From: Erpobdella octoculata
Lineage: Eukaryota; Annelida; Clitellata; Hirudinida; Erpobdellidae
Assembly: GCA_963978895.1 (NCBI GenBank)
Contig: OZ022238.1
Span: 26,233,617-26,297,616 of the forward strand
Direction of reading: 5' to 3'
DNA length: 64,000 nt
The notes beneath the pieces were generated by a model, which saw only the letters and a list, made by a program, of their open reading frames with translations, had not been told where the DNA came from and did no database searches. The position numbers were made by a program, and so were the translations under genes. Shown here one piece after another: positions 12,135 through 25,297 of this stretch. The first letter of the stretch is position 1. The number at the start of each line of letters is the position of its first letter.

Positions 12135-13721
12135 ATATATATAAAAGAACATGTCCTGACTGACTGACTGACTGACTGACTGACTGACTGACTGACTGAT
12201 AATCAACGCCGAGCTCAAACGCCTCATCCTAGGAACGTGAAATTTGGAAATTATATTACTTTTATAGCGCAAACATCCGCTAAGAGAGGATTTTTGAAAA
12301 TTTTGCTCCTGAGGGGAAAAAACTGGAAAACAAACTTTTTTCTAAAACAATGTATATCTCGAAAACCAAAAATGAGGAGATTTTGAAATTTGGTATATAG
12401 ATTCTTTTTGAAGAATAAAAAGATACGTGTTTCACCATTTTTTGAAAATTCAGTTTCCCGGACCTCAAATGTGGGTTGGAAAATTGGGTTATTTGGTTTT
12501 TAAAGTAGCTTCTACTCAAAAACTGTTAATGCTACAGGATTAAAAATTAGTATTTAGTTTCTACTCCAAAAATAATGAAATACGTGTTTTAGCATTTTTT
12601 GAAAATTTGGTTTCCAGGACTTCAAATGTGGGGTGGAAAATAGGGCTAATTGTCTTTTATAGTAACTGCTACTCAAAAACAGTAAATACCACAGATGTAA
12701 AAATTATTATTTAGTTTCTTTTCTAAAAATAAAGATATACGTGTTTCACCATTTTTTACAAATTTGTTTTCCCGGACCTCAAATGTGGGTTGGAAAATTG
12801 GGTTATTTATTTGGTTTTAAAGTAGCTTCTACTCAAAACTGTTAATGCTACAAAAGTAAAAATTAGTATTTAGTTTCTACTCTAAAAATAATGATATACG
12901 GGTTTCACAATTTTTTGAAAATTTGGTTTCCAGGACTTCAAATGTGAGGTGGAAAATAGGGTAATTTGGTTTTTAAAGTAACTGCTACTCAGCAACTGTA
13001 ATTGCCACAGATGTAAAAATTAATACTCAGTATCTACTCAAAAAAAAAAGATATACGTGTTTCATCATTTTTTGGGTTATTTGGTTTTTAAAGTAGCTGC
13101 TACTCCAAAACTGTTAATGCTACAGAAGTAAAAATTAGTATTTGGTTTCTACTCCAAAAATAATGACATACGTGTTTTAGCATTTTTTGAAAATTTGGTT
13201 TCTAGGACCTCAAATGTGGGGTGGAAATAAGGGTTATTTGATTTCAAAATAACTGCTACTCACAAACTGTAAGTGCTACAAATGTAAAAATTAGTATTTT
13301 TAAGTTTTGTGCCGGTTAAAAGTAGCTAAGTCCAGTTTATCATCGGCCGGGCCAAGCCGTTATTTTAGAGTTTTCACAAGGGCCAGGCCAAACCTTATAT
13401 CAAAGTGGGACGGCCGAGGCTTTTTACTAAGTATATAGATATTTTAGTGATTTTAGGATCTTCAGTTTGGCCGGGCCAAACCTGAGGTCAAGGTGGGACG
13501 GACCGAAGTTTTTCATCAAGTATATAGAACTTCTAGGCCTGTAAAAATGGGCCGGGCCTAATTCAGACGGGCTGTGCCGGGCCAGGAGTTTGGGTTTTTA
13601 AAACGGGCTGGGCTAATTTGTCGACGGGCCGAGCCGAGACCTAAAAAAATGATCTCTACTATGGATGCACGGTTCAAACTCTCTAATTTCATGCGAGCGA
13701 AGCCGCTACGGGCACTGCTAG
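12132..13721 (+). mobile_element. Helitron H1, second full-length copy
   Basis: Same ends as the 10513 copy: TCTATATATATAAAAG after A, and GGCACTGCTAG (13718-13721) before T. It carries the same (CTGA)n, ~157-bp tandem units and GGGCCGGGC-rich tail. With the previous copy it forms a head-to-tail pair. Confidence 0.85.
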
Positions 13722-13730
13722 TATATATAT

Positions 13731-16075
13731 AACAGCTACAGAACTCCGAGTGCTAATGAAGATGCAGACAAGGGATTATTTGAATTGATTTCCAAGGCAT
13801 ATAAAGAGCCAGTGATCATTATGGGATATTTTAATTACCATGTTAATTGGGATACTCTTGAAGGTCAGAAACACAAAGACGAGCAATTTCTACACTTTAT
13901 TAATGATGAATGTTTGACACAGCTGATCAGAGCACTAAAGATAACGTATCATAAATAAAAATTTAATGAACAAAATAACTGGATTGAATGTAGAAAGTAG
14001 CCGGAAAATGTTTATTCAAAGCATGCAAGAAGTCATTGAAGGACAGGTTCCAATTCAGAAAAACTGGAATAATAAAAATCCATGGATGACGAGACTGATA
14101 ATTAAAACGCAAAGAGCAAAATTTAAAGTATGGAAAAAATATCGAGATATAAGTTGTACCATTGGAAGGGATAATTCAAACTGAAAAATTAAAGGAATTA
14201 AAAGAAAATTACAAAAAGAAAAGAAATGAAGTGAAAAAACAATTAAAATGGCCATATTGGAGTATGAACAGATATTGGCAAACAATATAAAAATGGATTG
14301 CAAAGGTTTTTACAAATATGTGAGAAGTAGACAGAAGAAAAAAGACAAAGTTGGTCCATTAAAAGATGACAAAGGGCAGATAATAACGAATGATGATGAA
14401 ACAGCAGACATTTTAAATAACTACTTTGGATCGGTTTTTACTAAAGAAGATATCCAAAATATCCCTAAGGCTAAAGATTTCAAAAAAACAGAGACGAATT
14501 AATAACAGAAGTTGTTTTTACAAAAATGAAATTTGTTGAATTGCTAAGAAAATTGAAAACTGATAAAAGCCTTGGGATGGATGAGCTGCATCCAAAGCTC
14601 TTGCTTGAGGTCATAAATGAGATCGGAGATGTGCTGGAAGAATTGATAAATAGGTCATTGCAAACTGGGGAGGTCCCGCAGGACTGGAGGGATGCTGTTG
14701 TGGTGCCACTGTTCAAAAAAGGCAACAGAAGCGACGCATGCAATTTCAGACCAGTTAGCTTTACCAGTATCGTTTGCAAATTTATGGAAAAAATGATCAA
14801 AAATAAAATTGTGATTCATCTGGAGAAATATAAATTAATTAATGATAGTCAACATGGATCTTTGAAAAAAAGATCGTGTTTGTCAAATTTGTTGGATTTT
14901 TTTGAGGAGGTTTATGGAGGTATGGATACATGTCAGTCGGTGGATATAATATATTTAGATTTTGCCAAGGCCTTTGACACGGTTCCGCATCAAAGGTTGT
15001 CTACAAAGTTGAAATCAGTTGGTATAGGTGGTAATCTGTTAAGGTGGATAGATTGTTGGTTGCTGGATAGAAGACAAAAAGTGGGAGTGAGAGGAAGTTT
15101 CTTGAAATGGATGAAAATAACCAGTGGAGGGCCTCAAGGTTCTGTGCTTGGACTACTTTTTGTTGTTGTCTATATAAATGACTTTGATGAAGGAATAGCA
15201 GCTAAAGAATCAAAATTTGCTGACGACACTAAATTTTGGAAAATCGTATGCAAAAGTGACGATGTCGACGTGCTGAGAAACGATCTTGTGCAATTATTCA
15301 AATGATCGCAGGAATGGCAGATTGGGTTCAATGCTGACAAATGTCATGTTATGCACATGGGTAGAGGGAATCCAAGATATGAATACAAGTTAGGAGGAAT
15401 ACAGCTATAAAAACGAAAGAAGAAAAATCTTGGCGTATTAGTAAATGAAGATGCTAAACAGTGTAGATAATGTGCAGAGGTTGCAAAGAAGGGAAACAGA
15501 ATTTTGGGCATGATCAAAATAACCATGGTCAGCAGAGATAAGGATAAAATTTTAAGATTGTATAATACTCTAGTTAGGCCACACTTGGAATACTGTGTGC
15601 AGGCATGGAGCCCTTTGTCTTAAGAAAGATATTTCCATAATAGAGAAAGTGCAAAGAAAACCCCAAAAGATGATTGCTGAGTTGAAAGGACTGACCTATG
15701 AACGTTTGAGTAGATGCAATCTGACCACACTTGAAAAGAGGAGGACTAAAGAAGACTTAATTGAGACGTACAAATTATTGAACGGATTGGTTGACCTAAA
15801 TCCGGATTTTTTTTTAAAGATCGAGATATGAAAGTACCAGAGGGCACAACTTTAAACTATACAAGAAAAGGGAGAGTTCAATGAAACAAAGGTTCTTCAG
15901 TGCAAGGGTGACGAATGAATGGAATAAATTGGAGAATGAAGTCGTGAATGCTGCAACTCTTAAAGAATTTAAAATTAAATTATTTAAATATGGTTTTTAA
16001 ATGTTTGATGGTGGATCTCACACACGATTATTAATTGTTCTGATTCACTTTAAAAATAAACGTTATCTTATGTTA
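13731..16075 (+). pseudogene. CR1-group LINE, 3' half (end of endonuclease, RT)
   Basis: It begins in the apurinic endonuclease domain, where the conserved GDFN box reads GYFN (about 13824), so a metal-binding Asp is lost. RT follows in pieces (13966-14190, 14248-14502, 14526-15305, 15595-15831): LDFAKAFDTVPH, GGPQGSVLG and FADD (about 15216-15227). The RT aspartates remain, but several frameshifts and stops separate the parts. The carboxyl domain contains LEYCVQAWSP. The 3' end carries TTATGTTATGTTA-type repeats. The 5' half of the same family lies inverted at 51846-53190. Confidence 0.82.
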
Positions 16076-16084
16076 TGTTAAACG

Positions 16085-18200
16085 TTACGTTATGTTAGAT
16101 ATACTAGATAGATATTATTTAACCCATGAGAGTGATTCACCAGTTATATTAAAAGATTTATTAAGTACATTCAATAACAGTGAGTAATCAACTGTATCAA
16201 ATGCAGATGAAAAATCAGGATAAAGAAAAAAAGTAGAGATACAGAATCAGTAGAAACAATCAGATTGGGAAAAAGGAATAAATGAGAAAGTAGTCAGATA
16301 ACCATTTATTTGCTCAAACACAACTTTTTCTCAGATTTTAGAGATAAAAGATAATTTAGAGACCGGCCTATAGCTAGAAAGAGAAGAAGGATCAAGAGAC
16401 GCATTTTTAATAGTAAGTATAATAAAGGAAGATTTATGAACAGAAGGAAATACAGATGTAGATAAAGATAAATTAATTAAGTCAAGTAAAATTGGAAAAA
16501 AAGAAAAGAAAGTTCTTTAAAGATAGGATTAGGAATAAGATCCAAAAAGCAAGTAGAAGAAGACATAAAGTTAATAAGTTTAGTAAGATAGTCAAGTGTA
16601 ATAGGAGAGAAAGAAGTAAAAGTTTCAGTCGAGAATTTAGAAAAAATAGGAGTTAGACTATTATTAAAAGATCTAATGTTATTTAATTTAGCAGTTAGAA
16701 AGTTGTGATAGTCATCAGGAAAGAAAAGGAAGGGGGAATTTTTTATTGAGCAGTTTAGACAGAGAAGAACACCTATTTCTAGAATTTTAAGCAAGAACAA
16801 TAGATTTTCTTAAAAAAGAAGAGTGCTTATCAAAAAGTAGCTTATGGTACTGTTTGAGATGGTATTGCCACTCATACCAAGAAGCTTTAGAGAGATTAGA
16901 ACGATAAGCTCGCTCAGTTTTACGGGCTGATTGCTTAAAGAGAACACAATCACGTTCAAACCAAGGAGCTTTTTTAGAAAAGAACCGAAACCTAAACATC
17001 TTAAAAGGATCCAAAATATTCAATATGGATGAAATCGTTGAGTTGAGATTGTCCATAAATGAATCGACGTCAGTGAATTAAGAAGAAACCCAGAGGTAAG
17101 AAATAGATCTAAAAATTTAGTTTTATCAAATCTTGACTAACGCCGTTTAGTAACAAAAGAAAAATTAATTAAAGGTTGAGAAAGAAGTAAATTGAAAGAA
17201 ATAAAGAAGTGATCAATAAAGTGAAGTTTTACAGATGAAAGATTACCTATATTAGAGAAGAGAGGAGAAATAATAAGATCCAATGTGTTGCCTCGATTAT
17301 GCTGAAAGAGGTTAAAAGTAGATAGGATTTCAAGAAATTGAGAAACAAAAGGGTCTTTAGTTTTATTATAGGAATATTAAAATCCCCAATAATAAAAAAA
17401 AGGAGTAGATAGAGAGAAAAAAATTCAGAAAGGTTGTAGAAATCCTTCAAAAATTGTGGTTTAAAACATTTTGGAGGCCTATAGATATCTATGAGATTGA
17501 ACTTAAAAGAGTTAATTTTAACAAAAGTAAAGAGGCATCAAAAGATGAGAATAGAAGAATTTAGAGACTAGAGAGACAGAGTAGATAGACTTAAAAAAAA
17601 AGCAGATGCCACGATAGGAAAAATGTCGAGCAGACAAAGGATCAACAGGAGGCCTAGCCTGCTCAACAAAAGAAAAGCCAGTAGGAATAGATGCAAGGAA
17701 AGAAGGAAAAGAAGCGGTTTAATGCTAGGTCTCCGTTAGAAGAAAGAGATTATGAATATTAGACAGGGCCAACTCAAAAATATAGGGTGATTTATTATTT
17801 AAAGAACGAATATTAAGGGTAGTTATATTAAGGTTATAAGAATTATTATTAGATTTAATATTATTTATTTTAAAAAAAGATTTTAATTTAGAATTATCGG
17901 AAGAAGTAGAATTACAATTACAATTAGCAGTTCGTTTAATTTTTCTAATATAATTAAAATTAAGAATATTAAAAAATAGATCCTTCTTCGAACAGTACGG
18001 GTACTGGGTAGACAGAGTAGAAGATTGAAAAAAGCCTAACAAGAAATTCTTAGAGTACATTATAAGATAAAGAAAAGTTAAGAAAAAAGAATAGTAAAGA
18101 AAAAACTCACAGTCTCCGCGAGAAACAGAAAACAAATCGAATTCTATTTCGTTCAGACCGAAATGCCATGACAGCGCTAAACCGGAAGCAAAATATCTCA
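16085..18200 (-). pseudogene. Degenerate LINE (endonuclease to early RT)
   Basis: Minus-strand pieces read LNIRSLNNK and LTET (about 17760-17800), IIGDFNIP (about 17380), then early RT near SYRPVSKL and FSSAFDTVD (about 16170-16380). Many stops and frameshifts break it, and it ends before the polymerase box. The domain order (endonuclease, RT) puts it in the jockey/CR1-like group. No carboxyl part is present. Confidence 0.68.
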
Positions 18201-19234
18201 CGTACGTTTAAACTTACATCTTCCGTATATTTTCAATTGAGTGCATACATTTTTATTAACTAGCTTCGCACGGAATAGAATCAACCGACAGGCTGGGATA
18301 TCTCGTTTTTGACACAAAAAACAGCTGAACTTGGAATTTTTCTAATCTAAAACTTAATAGCTAAATAGCTAGCGACGCAATTTTAATCAAATGATCTTTT
18401 TTCATCAACGACCACACTGTACAGTTTCGCGAAACAAATTTGAATCTCAAACTCGTCGTGATTTAGAAAACATTTGAAGGCGATTTTTCGGTTTTAATAG
18501 ATTAAAAAAATGTCTTATTTGTAGGATGAATCCATACATCAAGGAATGGCTGTCTCAGCCATTTTGAATTATTACACTGATGATGATCTCAGGTTCAAGA
18601 AGAGTCCCATTGACCTTTCTGAATGTGACCAGGTGAGCCCACATAGATTGCGGTCCCTACAAGCCCGTGTTTGGTTTCGAGGAAATGCGCGGCAAACGAA
18701 ACGAGTTTTCGAAAGGACTGGATTAATTCCATGCGCTTGCTTCTTGGTCTTTCTAACGTTTCTGAAAGTTCAGCTACAAAGCACACGGCTATTCTCTCGA
18801 AAAACTCCCAGAAAGTCTTTGCCGAGTAGTAGTCACTCCGGGGTTGACTAACTGACCATCCGTAACCACGATCCAACTTCACTCCCTTTCAGACCAATAT
18901 CCGATTCTCAGCGGGACTTAGGATTTGCCGGCGACGACTCACACGACGGTACAAATATCGCTACAACGACGACAGACATAACAAGTTACGAAAAAAACGA
19001 GTTTTTTAACACAAAAATTAATTTCAATACACTCGATTTAGAATTACGAAAGATGTTCAAATTAAGTTTTTTTTTAATTGAATCATGTATTTTCATCCAA
19101 TATAAAGCTATGCTGAAAGTTTCATATTCCTAGCTAGTCAAAAAGCTGGTTAAATTTTACTTACAAGATTTGCGTACAGAGAAAGCCACACACAAACAGA
19201 GATTGTAACCTAAATAAAAGTTTTTAAAAACATT
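18201..19234. other. No recognised gene; possible Helitron 3' end
   Basis: Mostly unrecognised. CTAGCTTCGCACGGAATAG at about 18262 resembles an inverted Helitron 3' end. The 101-codon open frame at 18546-18851 and its antisense partner show no motif I recognise. Confidence 0.4.
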
Positions 19235-19481
19235 ATTCATTTTTTTATTCATTTATTGAGCACCAAAACAAGTATTAAACTTAAAAAAAAGAAAATAACC
19301 AAAACGACAAGAAAAATATAGTACCAAAATTTAAAAAAAAATCGATTAGTTGAGAAAGGAATAAGGTGCCCAAAAGGTTCATCCGAAAAGAATTCCTTCC
19401 CGCTTAATGGACAACCTTTACAAAAGAACCAAAATGAGTGGGTTGAGTTAAAACATTTCAAATAGTAGTTCAATAAACTTA

Positions 19482-22400
19482 TCAAGGAAGAGACTGAAAT
19501 TGGTATGCTAATGTAATAGGTATTGAGCAGTTATGAGTTGACAATAATAAGTAAGATTTCAGAGCTTGTCTAAATAACGAAATACGTTTCAAGGAGGAGA
19601 CAGATATTGGAATGGTTGAATAAATGCGAGGGCCAGAGCATTTAATAGAGAATGTTTTAAGAGTTGTCCGAACAAAATCCGTCCGAAAACAGCGACCGGG
19701 GCGCAGATCATGGGAATGAACATCAGATAATTTTACAAACATGTTATCGAATGATGAGGGTAATATAAAATTATCATATTTATACATGAAAATGCCAGTT
19801 TGGAAAAAATTAATCTGATAAATATTAAGAATGTTGTTGTTAGCCATTTGAATTTTACAAGACGATGTGGGAGGCATGTGAAAATAATTCGAATAATTCG
19901 CTTTTGCAAAATATGAAGAGGCTTTAAACGAGTTGAATAATTTGAGGTCCATACAATATTGCAGTATGATAAGTACGGAAATATAAGTGCATAGTATAAC
20001 ATCATAGAAATATTGGCATCAACAAACTGATGTATACGAGATAGCACTACACAATTTTTTGCAACCTTAGATGTAACATGTTCAATGTGAGTTTTTAATG
20101 TAAGGTGTTCAAAATTGGTATATCTTCAATCTTCAGCTAACAATTACAGAAAGTATTTTTGTTTATATGGTGAAATAAAATATAATTCGTTTTGCTTGCA
20201 TTTAAGGAAATTCTACTAGCAGAGAACCATTTAGAAACAGAAAGCAATTCACGGTTGGTATCGTAATATAAATTTTCTAAGTTATCGCCAGTCGCAAAGA
20301 GGTTAGTATGGTCCGCAAACAAAACAAATTCAAAGCGATCTGAAACTGAGCATAGGTCGTTAATGTAGATGAGGAATAGAAGCGGTCCCAGCACCGACCC
20401 TTGAGGCACCCCGCAAGTTACCTGCTTCATCGAAGAGATAGAATTGCTGTACTGGACGCATTGTGATCTACAGCTAAGATAGTCACTGAACCATGATAGT
20501 GGAGTTCCCCGGATTCCATGGTGCCTCAATTTTTCCACCAGAATGCCGTGATCAACCGTATCGAAGACTTTAGCTAGGTCCAGGGAGATGCCAACTACAT
20601 ATTTCCCACGATCCATGGCCTCGGCAATCTTTGAGTGTAACATAACCAGTGGCATATAAGTTGAGTGATTTTTTCTAAATCCAAACTGATTGGTTGTAAT
20701 AATGGAAAATTTATCAAGATAATTATAAAGTCTGGAGTGCATCACTCTTTCAAAAAACTTTGAGAAATAGCACAAGACAGATATTGGCCGGTAATTAGAA
20801 AAGTTTTCTTTTTTCCCAGATTTGTAAATTGGAATGACTTTAGCTGTGCGGGGGATACCCCTGAAGATATTGAGCAATTTATTATGGCATACAGAGGACA
20901 AGCGATCGCCGTAATTGAACTTCGTGCGATGCATGGGTCGACTCCATCGGTTCCGCAGCTGTGAGAGATCTTTAAGTTTGAAGCTATTTTGATAATCTCA
21001 TCGGGCGTAGTGGGTCCGACATAAAAAGAGTGAGTCACAGGATTGCCAAGATATTTTTCAAACGTTGTATCCGGTGGGGATATCTTTCTTGCGAGGTTGG
21101 AGCCAATATTAGAAAAGTAATTATTGAATGACTCAGCAATAACAGAGGAAGATGTCAATAGACTACCGTCATCCGTAGAGAAAGTCTTTGCATTGTTCCA
21201 TGTTGGTCTTTTTATTTAAAATGCTCCCAATTAACTTCCATGTTCTTTTCATGTTGTTGTTGTTCAATTTAAACTTTTCGGAGTAGAATTGTTTGATGGT
21301 TTTTACCTTAGTTGATTTGAAGAGGTTTCTAAATGTAGTAAATTTCTGTTTGTTAGACGGAGACTGATTCCTGGTGTATGCTCGGTAAAGCGCATTTTTT
21401 TCTTGCAGCTTTTCATAAGTTCATGTGTCATCCATTCTTTATCAAACTTGTTAGGTCCGTTAGATTTGCCGCTGCTGCTCACCAGAGGAAAAGAATTATT
21501 ATATATCTCAAGGTATCTATTGATAAACATTGAATAGGCGGATGACGCGTCGCCACACTCGGCCACCTCTATTACCCCAGACCAATCGGCTCCATGCAGC
21601 GTTTGCTCAAAAATTTCTTTATTAACGAAACTCCTTCTTAAGGAAAAGACATGATTTTTTCCGACGCAATCAGGTGTCGATAATGTGGCAGAGAGAAAAT
21701 AGGGAAGTGGTCCGAGACGTCATCGAGTACGATCCTGGCGAGAGTCTTCTGTAATGGATAATTAGTAAATATATTATCAATTGCGGTGGCGGTTGAAGGG
21801 CATTTTCTAGTTGGCGTTGTAAAGGCTGGAAGAAGGCAGTGGGAAGCTAGTAAATTAAAAAACGCAGCTCTAAGTGAGTTCCATTCTTTGTCAAGAAAAT
21901 CAATGTTGAAGTCGCCCAGTAGAAATAACTTCATCTTTTTTCTATCAACGTAATCCAAGATGTTACTCAGCTCTGCATAAAAAACACGTATATTGGTATC
22001 CGGTGGGCGATAGATTACTCCAATAGTAAAACTTCCAATTCCTCGACACTCCACAGATACCAAGAGAATTTCAAATGAAGTAATATCAACACTCCAGGAA
22101 CTAACATCAAGAACAGAATATTTTAAGTCAGAGTCAATAAAAAAAAACAACTCCGCCACCTTTTTTCATAACTCTATGTCTATATACGAAAACAAAGCCC
22201 GGTATTTCCACGCTCAAAGATGAATTGTCATCCAGCCAGGTCTCTGTAACCGCCAAAATCCTAGATCTACTCCAGTGAAGTAACATTGCTAAGTCATGCA
22301 ATTTATTTTTTAAGCTTCTGCGATTGACGTGAAGAAATGAAAAATGATCAGAAGCTAATCGACCGGTTAACTCGTTTAACTCATCAGAAGTAACATAGAC

Positions 22401-22532
22401 ATTTCTATTATCATAGATTGGGTGGAAGATATTTTCATCAGGATCAATGTTATCATCAAACGAAGAGGAGCTTCTTATAAACTTCAGTAAATTTAAACGT
22501 TCTTCTTCAGTGTTCGTCGTATCATAAGCCAT
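19482..22532 (-). pseudogene. LINE ORF2 (endonuclease and RT, dead)
   Basis: The endonuclease part has VTETWLDD, YRPPDTN, LLGDFNIDF and VSDHFPI, all recognisable catalytic boxes. A frameshift lies at a run of As near 22140. RT spans about 21160-20140 with NYRPISVL, LDLAKVFDTVDH and GVPQGSVLGPLLF. The polymerase box reads FADH, with a CAT codon (20308-20310) replacing the second aspartate. The carboxyl domain (20047-19482) includes LSYCNIVW. Several further frameshifts are present. Confidence 0.8.
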
Positions 22533-22533
22533 T

Positions 22534-23283
22534 TTAACAAGTCTGTAACTTTTCAACCTCCTCGAAACTTAGGATTTTAATTGGCCTGTCAGATTCAACT
22601 CTTTTTGCAAAAACAACGCCATTCCATGTCCAGATGGAGGAGATTTTTTTTTCTTTGAGCAGTCTTGAAAAGATTTCTGAGCACCTCTTAGTTAAATGTT
22701 CGTTGATATAAATTTTATGTTTATCTTCTTGTTTGTGAAGTAGGCGTCTTGAAGAGTAAATTAGGTCTCTGACTGTTTTTGAAGCCAGAGTTATAACTAT
22801 CGGTCGAGGTGCATTTTTAATGCCAGGTATTCTGTACCCGGCAGTAATATCCTTCATAGATATGTCGAGATCTAACTTTGTCCTGCAGCACTCCACGACA
22901 GCACTCATTGTATCCTGCCGAGTTATATGTTTAGAGGAATCACCTTCCCCAGCAGTCACACCCGAAGCCAACTCAGCGTAGGACTATTCAGGGATTCCGT
23001 GAATGACGAGATCGTTGCTTCTCAATTGCATCTCCAGTCTGTCAACTCGAATCTGTAGAGTTTGGTTTACTTCCGTTATGGACTTTATTTTATCAACTAG
23101 TGGCTTAATTTCGTCCTTTATCTTTTTTGTCACTGTCTCCAACATTAAGTTCTTCATCATTTCTTTAATGCCATGTTCCAGACTGGGAAGTATCTTTTCT
23201 TTAATCTTATCCGATAATTCTTCGATTGTTTTACCTTCCATTAACAAGTCCAGAACCTCCTCTTGCCTTTTACGCGACATCAC
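22534..23283 (-). pseudogene. LINE ORF1 (RNA-binding, coiled coil)
   Basis: About 250 codons starting at 23283. The first 100 residues are rich in Lys/Glu/Leu and look like a coiled coil, ending RSNDLVIHGIPE. After a single in-frame TAG (22984-22986) the same frame continues with an RRM-like part (DITAGYRI, RPIVITL, YINEHLTKR). From family knowledge such ORF1 proteins trimerise and bind the element RNA. The stop lies one base before the ORF2 start codon (22532), so the two ORFs nearly overlap. Confidence 0.72.
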
Positions 23284-23290
23284 AGTATGT

Positions 23291-23659
23291 AGTACAACTT
23301 ACAGGAGTGGCAACAAACGACAACAGAACTAAACTTACTAAACTATTCAACAGTATTTGACAAAACCAGGTATCAAAATCAGATAAATTTTGTACCAATA
23401 GTTAGCTTGCATTGAGACAAGTCCAGTCATATAAATTTTTACCAGATATTTTTACTAAAAACGAAATGTTATCGAGAAAAGTAATAGAGACTCAACAGGG
23501 ACAACAACCGGTTTTCTTTCTTTCTTTCTTCCTCCTTTTTTTTCTTTTTCTCTTTCTTTTTTTGTATTTTTTTCTCTTTGGAAAATTTCTTTTTAAAATA
23601 ACTTGTTACTTCAAAGCTGAGAATGACTTTTTGGCTGCAGTATTAAATAGTAGGATCGT
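23291..23659. other. Spacer with polypyrimidine tract
   Basis: No gene seen. 23510-23585 is a T/C-rich run ((TTTC)n, then T-rich). Confidence 0.6.
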
Positions 23660-24221
23660 CTCAATCTGTTTTAGCTTCGTGGACTACAAATGTAAGGTGG
23701 AGAAGAGGATTATTGGCTAAACTCGATAACTGAAAATGTAAAATCATTAAAATTCAGAACTTAGATTTAAAAAATAAATAAAATAAAATACGTGTTTCCC
23801 TATTTTCCAAAAAATTATTATCCATGTCTTGAGGTTTTGTGCCCGTTAAAACTGGTTAAGTCCAGTTTATCACAGACCGGACCAGACATCGATTTTTGTG
23901 CTTATGAAACGGGCCAGTTCGGGCCTAGTTAACAAGCCAGGCCTGGAATTTTTGCCTATAAAACAAGCCGGACCGGGTCTAAAAAATCTGTGATTTTAGG
24001 GTCTTCAGACGAGCCAAACCTGAAGTTAAAGTGGGATGAAATGAGATTTTTCGCCAAATATATAAAAATTAAAAATTTTAAGCCTCTAAAAACGGGCCAG
24101 GCACAAATTAGAGGGACCGGGACTGAAATTTTGGCTTATGAAACGGACCGGGCCAAGTTGTCGACAAGCCGGGCCGAGTCGGGCCATAAAAAATCGGGCC
24201 GTGCAGTACGCTACTATGGAT
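23660..24221 (+). mobile_element. Degenerate Helitron H1, 3' region
   Basis: It shares the H1 motifs GAGGTTTTGTGCC, GTCCAGTTTATCAC and GGGCCGGGC-rich sequence, and ends in GTGCAGTACGCTACTATGGAT, the H1 region just before its 3' hairpin. It is interrupted at 24222 by a hAT element and resumes briefly at 25284. Confidence 0.65.
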
Positions 24222-24359
24222 CAACGACTGATCTAGGATTTTCTGGTGGGGGGATGATCTAACCAAAACTTGACAAATAGATTTTTTACAAGTTACAAAA
24301 CAAACAGTATGCACAAAGGCAACATTCAAAACAGAAATCAAATTTATAAAATAAAAAAT

Positions 24360-24560
24360 CTACAGTGCAAAATCACGACGCTTATTTTTGCTGGCTGCAA
24401 ATTTGTTTCTAAAGGCAATGCGTTAAGGATATATAATAATGTCAGGCCAGTTAAACGCTCATCTGTGGTTCTGTCGCGCAATGAGCTTTTCAATATCTTC
24501 ATGGCACTGAAGCTCCGTTTAGCTGAATATGTAGTAATAGGATTCCCATGCCGGTGTGCA
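24360..24560 (-). pseudogene. hAT transposase dimerisation-domain remnant
   Basis: The minus strand reads KRSFSAMKILKSSLRDRTT followed by DERLTGLTLLYI, the signature of the carboxyl-terminal dimerisation region of hAT transposases (family form ERSFS...LR...RL..L). Only about 60 residues remain, with no catalytic core. It lies inside the outer hAT element, as expected. Confidence 0.72.
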
Positions 24561-24585
24561 CTCTCGTTTTACAGTAATCTAGCAA

Positions 24586-25139
24586 CATGGGCACCCGCAG
24601 AAGTTTTTTGAGGGGGGCAAGCTTCTTTTTTTTCTTTACCTTTTCTCAAATTTTCTCTCCTATTTTTCTCAAAGTTGTGTGGGCTCTTGGGGCTCAAGCC
24701 CCAAGAAAACTTTTGAAATTTTTTGTTTAAAATTGGGTATATAGAATACAATTTTCAGTTAACTTTATTTTATTTTATAGCATAAAAAACAATCAAAAAT
24801 GTTTTAAAAACACGCTGAAAATTACAAAAATTAAGAAAATGCTTAGATGGAGATGTTCATATCTCCAACACAGCCAAACTGTCATTGTTAGATAGAAATT
24901 TGATACTATTAAGACTTTGCAGAATAAGTTAGGAAAATTTTCTGAAAATGAAAGAGGAAATCAAGCAAAAGTAGAGCATCGGGGATGCATCCCCAAAGAT
25001 AATGATGATGATGATATCGATCTGACAATGGAAGGAGTCACATTTTTTACAATTAACTATAAATGTTTTAATTATAAATTTTTTTAAGTCAGACAATCCA
25101 GGGGGAAATTGTCCCCCTTGCCTCCTGCGGGAGTCCATG
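24586..25139. mobile_element. hAT MITE (inner), 8-bp TSD TCTAGCAA
   Basis: Perfect target duplication TCTAGCAA at 24578-24585 and 25140-25147. Terminal inverted repeats are CATGGGCACCCGCAG and CTGCGGGAGTCCATG, with runs of G/C next to them. It is 554 bp with no transposase, and sits inside the outer hAT element. Confidence 0.85.
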
Positions 25140-25297
25140 TCTAGCAAAGGGGATCATACCCAGCATCCCTTACTGGAGTTGTTGCTGATTATGGGTGAGC
25201 TTAAAAACCATTTATTTAGCATTTAAATTTTTTTTAGTAATCTGGTGGGCGAAGCATCCCCCGTCCCGCTGGATCCGTCGGTGCTATGGATGCATGA

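Larger units (their letters stand above)
19235..23290 (-). mobile_element. Near-full-length L2/Daphne-like LINE
   Basis: A two-ORF non-LTR retrotransposon on the minus strand: ORF1, ORF2 with endonuclease and RT, then a 3' end reading CKGCPLSGKEFF and a tail of TGAATAAA-type repeats at about 19235-19255. It is about 4 kb, close to complete, but inactive because of stops, frameshifts and a changed polymerase box. Confidence 0.8.
24222..25283. mobile_element. hAT transposon remnant (outer), 8-bp TSD CTATGGAT
   Basis: It is flanked by CTATGGAT at 24214-24221 and 25284-25291. Ends are CAACGACTGATC... and ...GGATCCGTCGGTG, imperfect inverted repeats of the hAT type. It contains a transposase carboxyl remnant (24360-24560) and hosts a second hAT element (24586-25139). 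Length is 1062 bp including the inner insertion. Confidence 0.78.

Noticed and set aside
18546..18851. Possible small gene of 101 codons
   Set aside because: No recognisable motif, similar-length open frame on the opposite strand, flanked by decayed LINEs.
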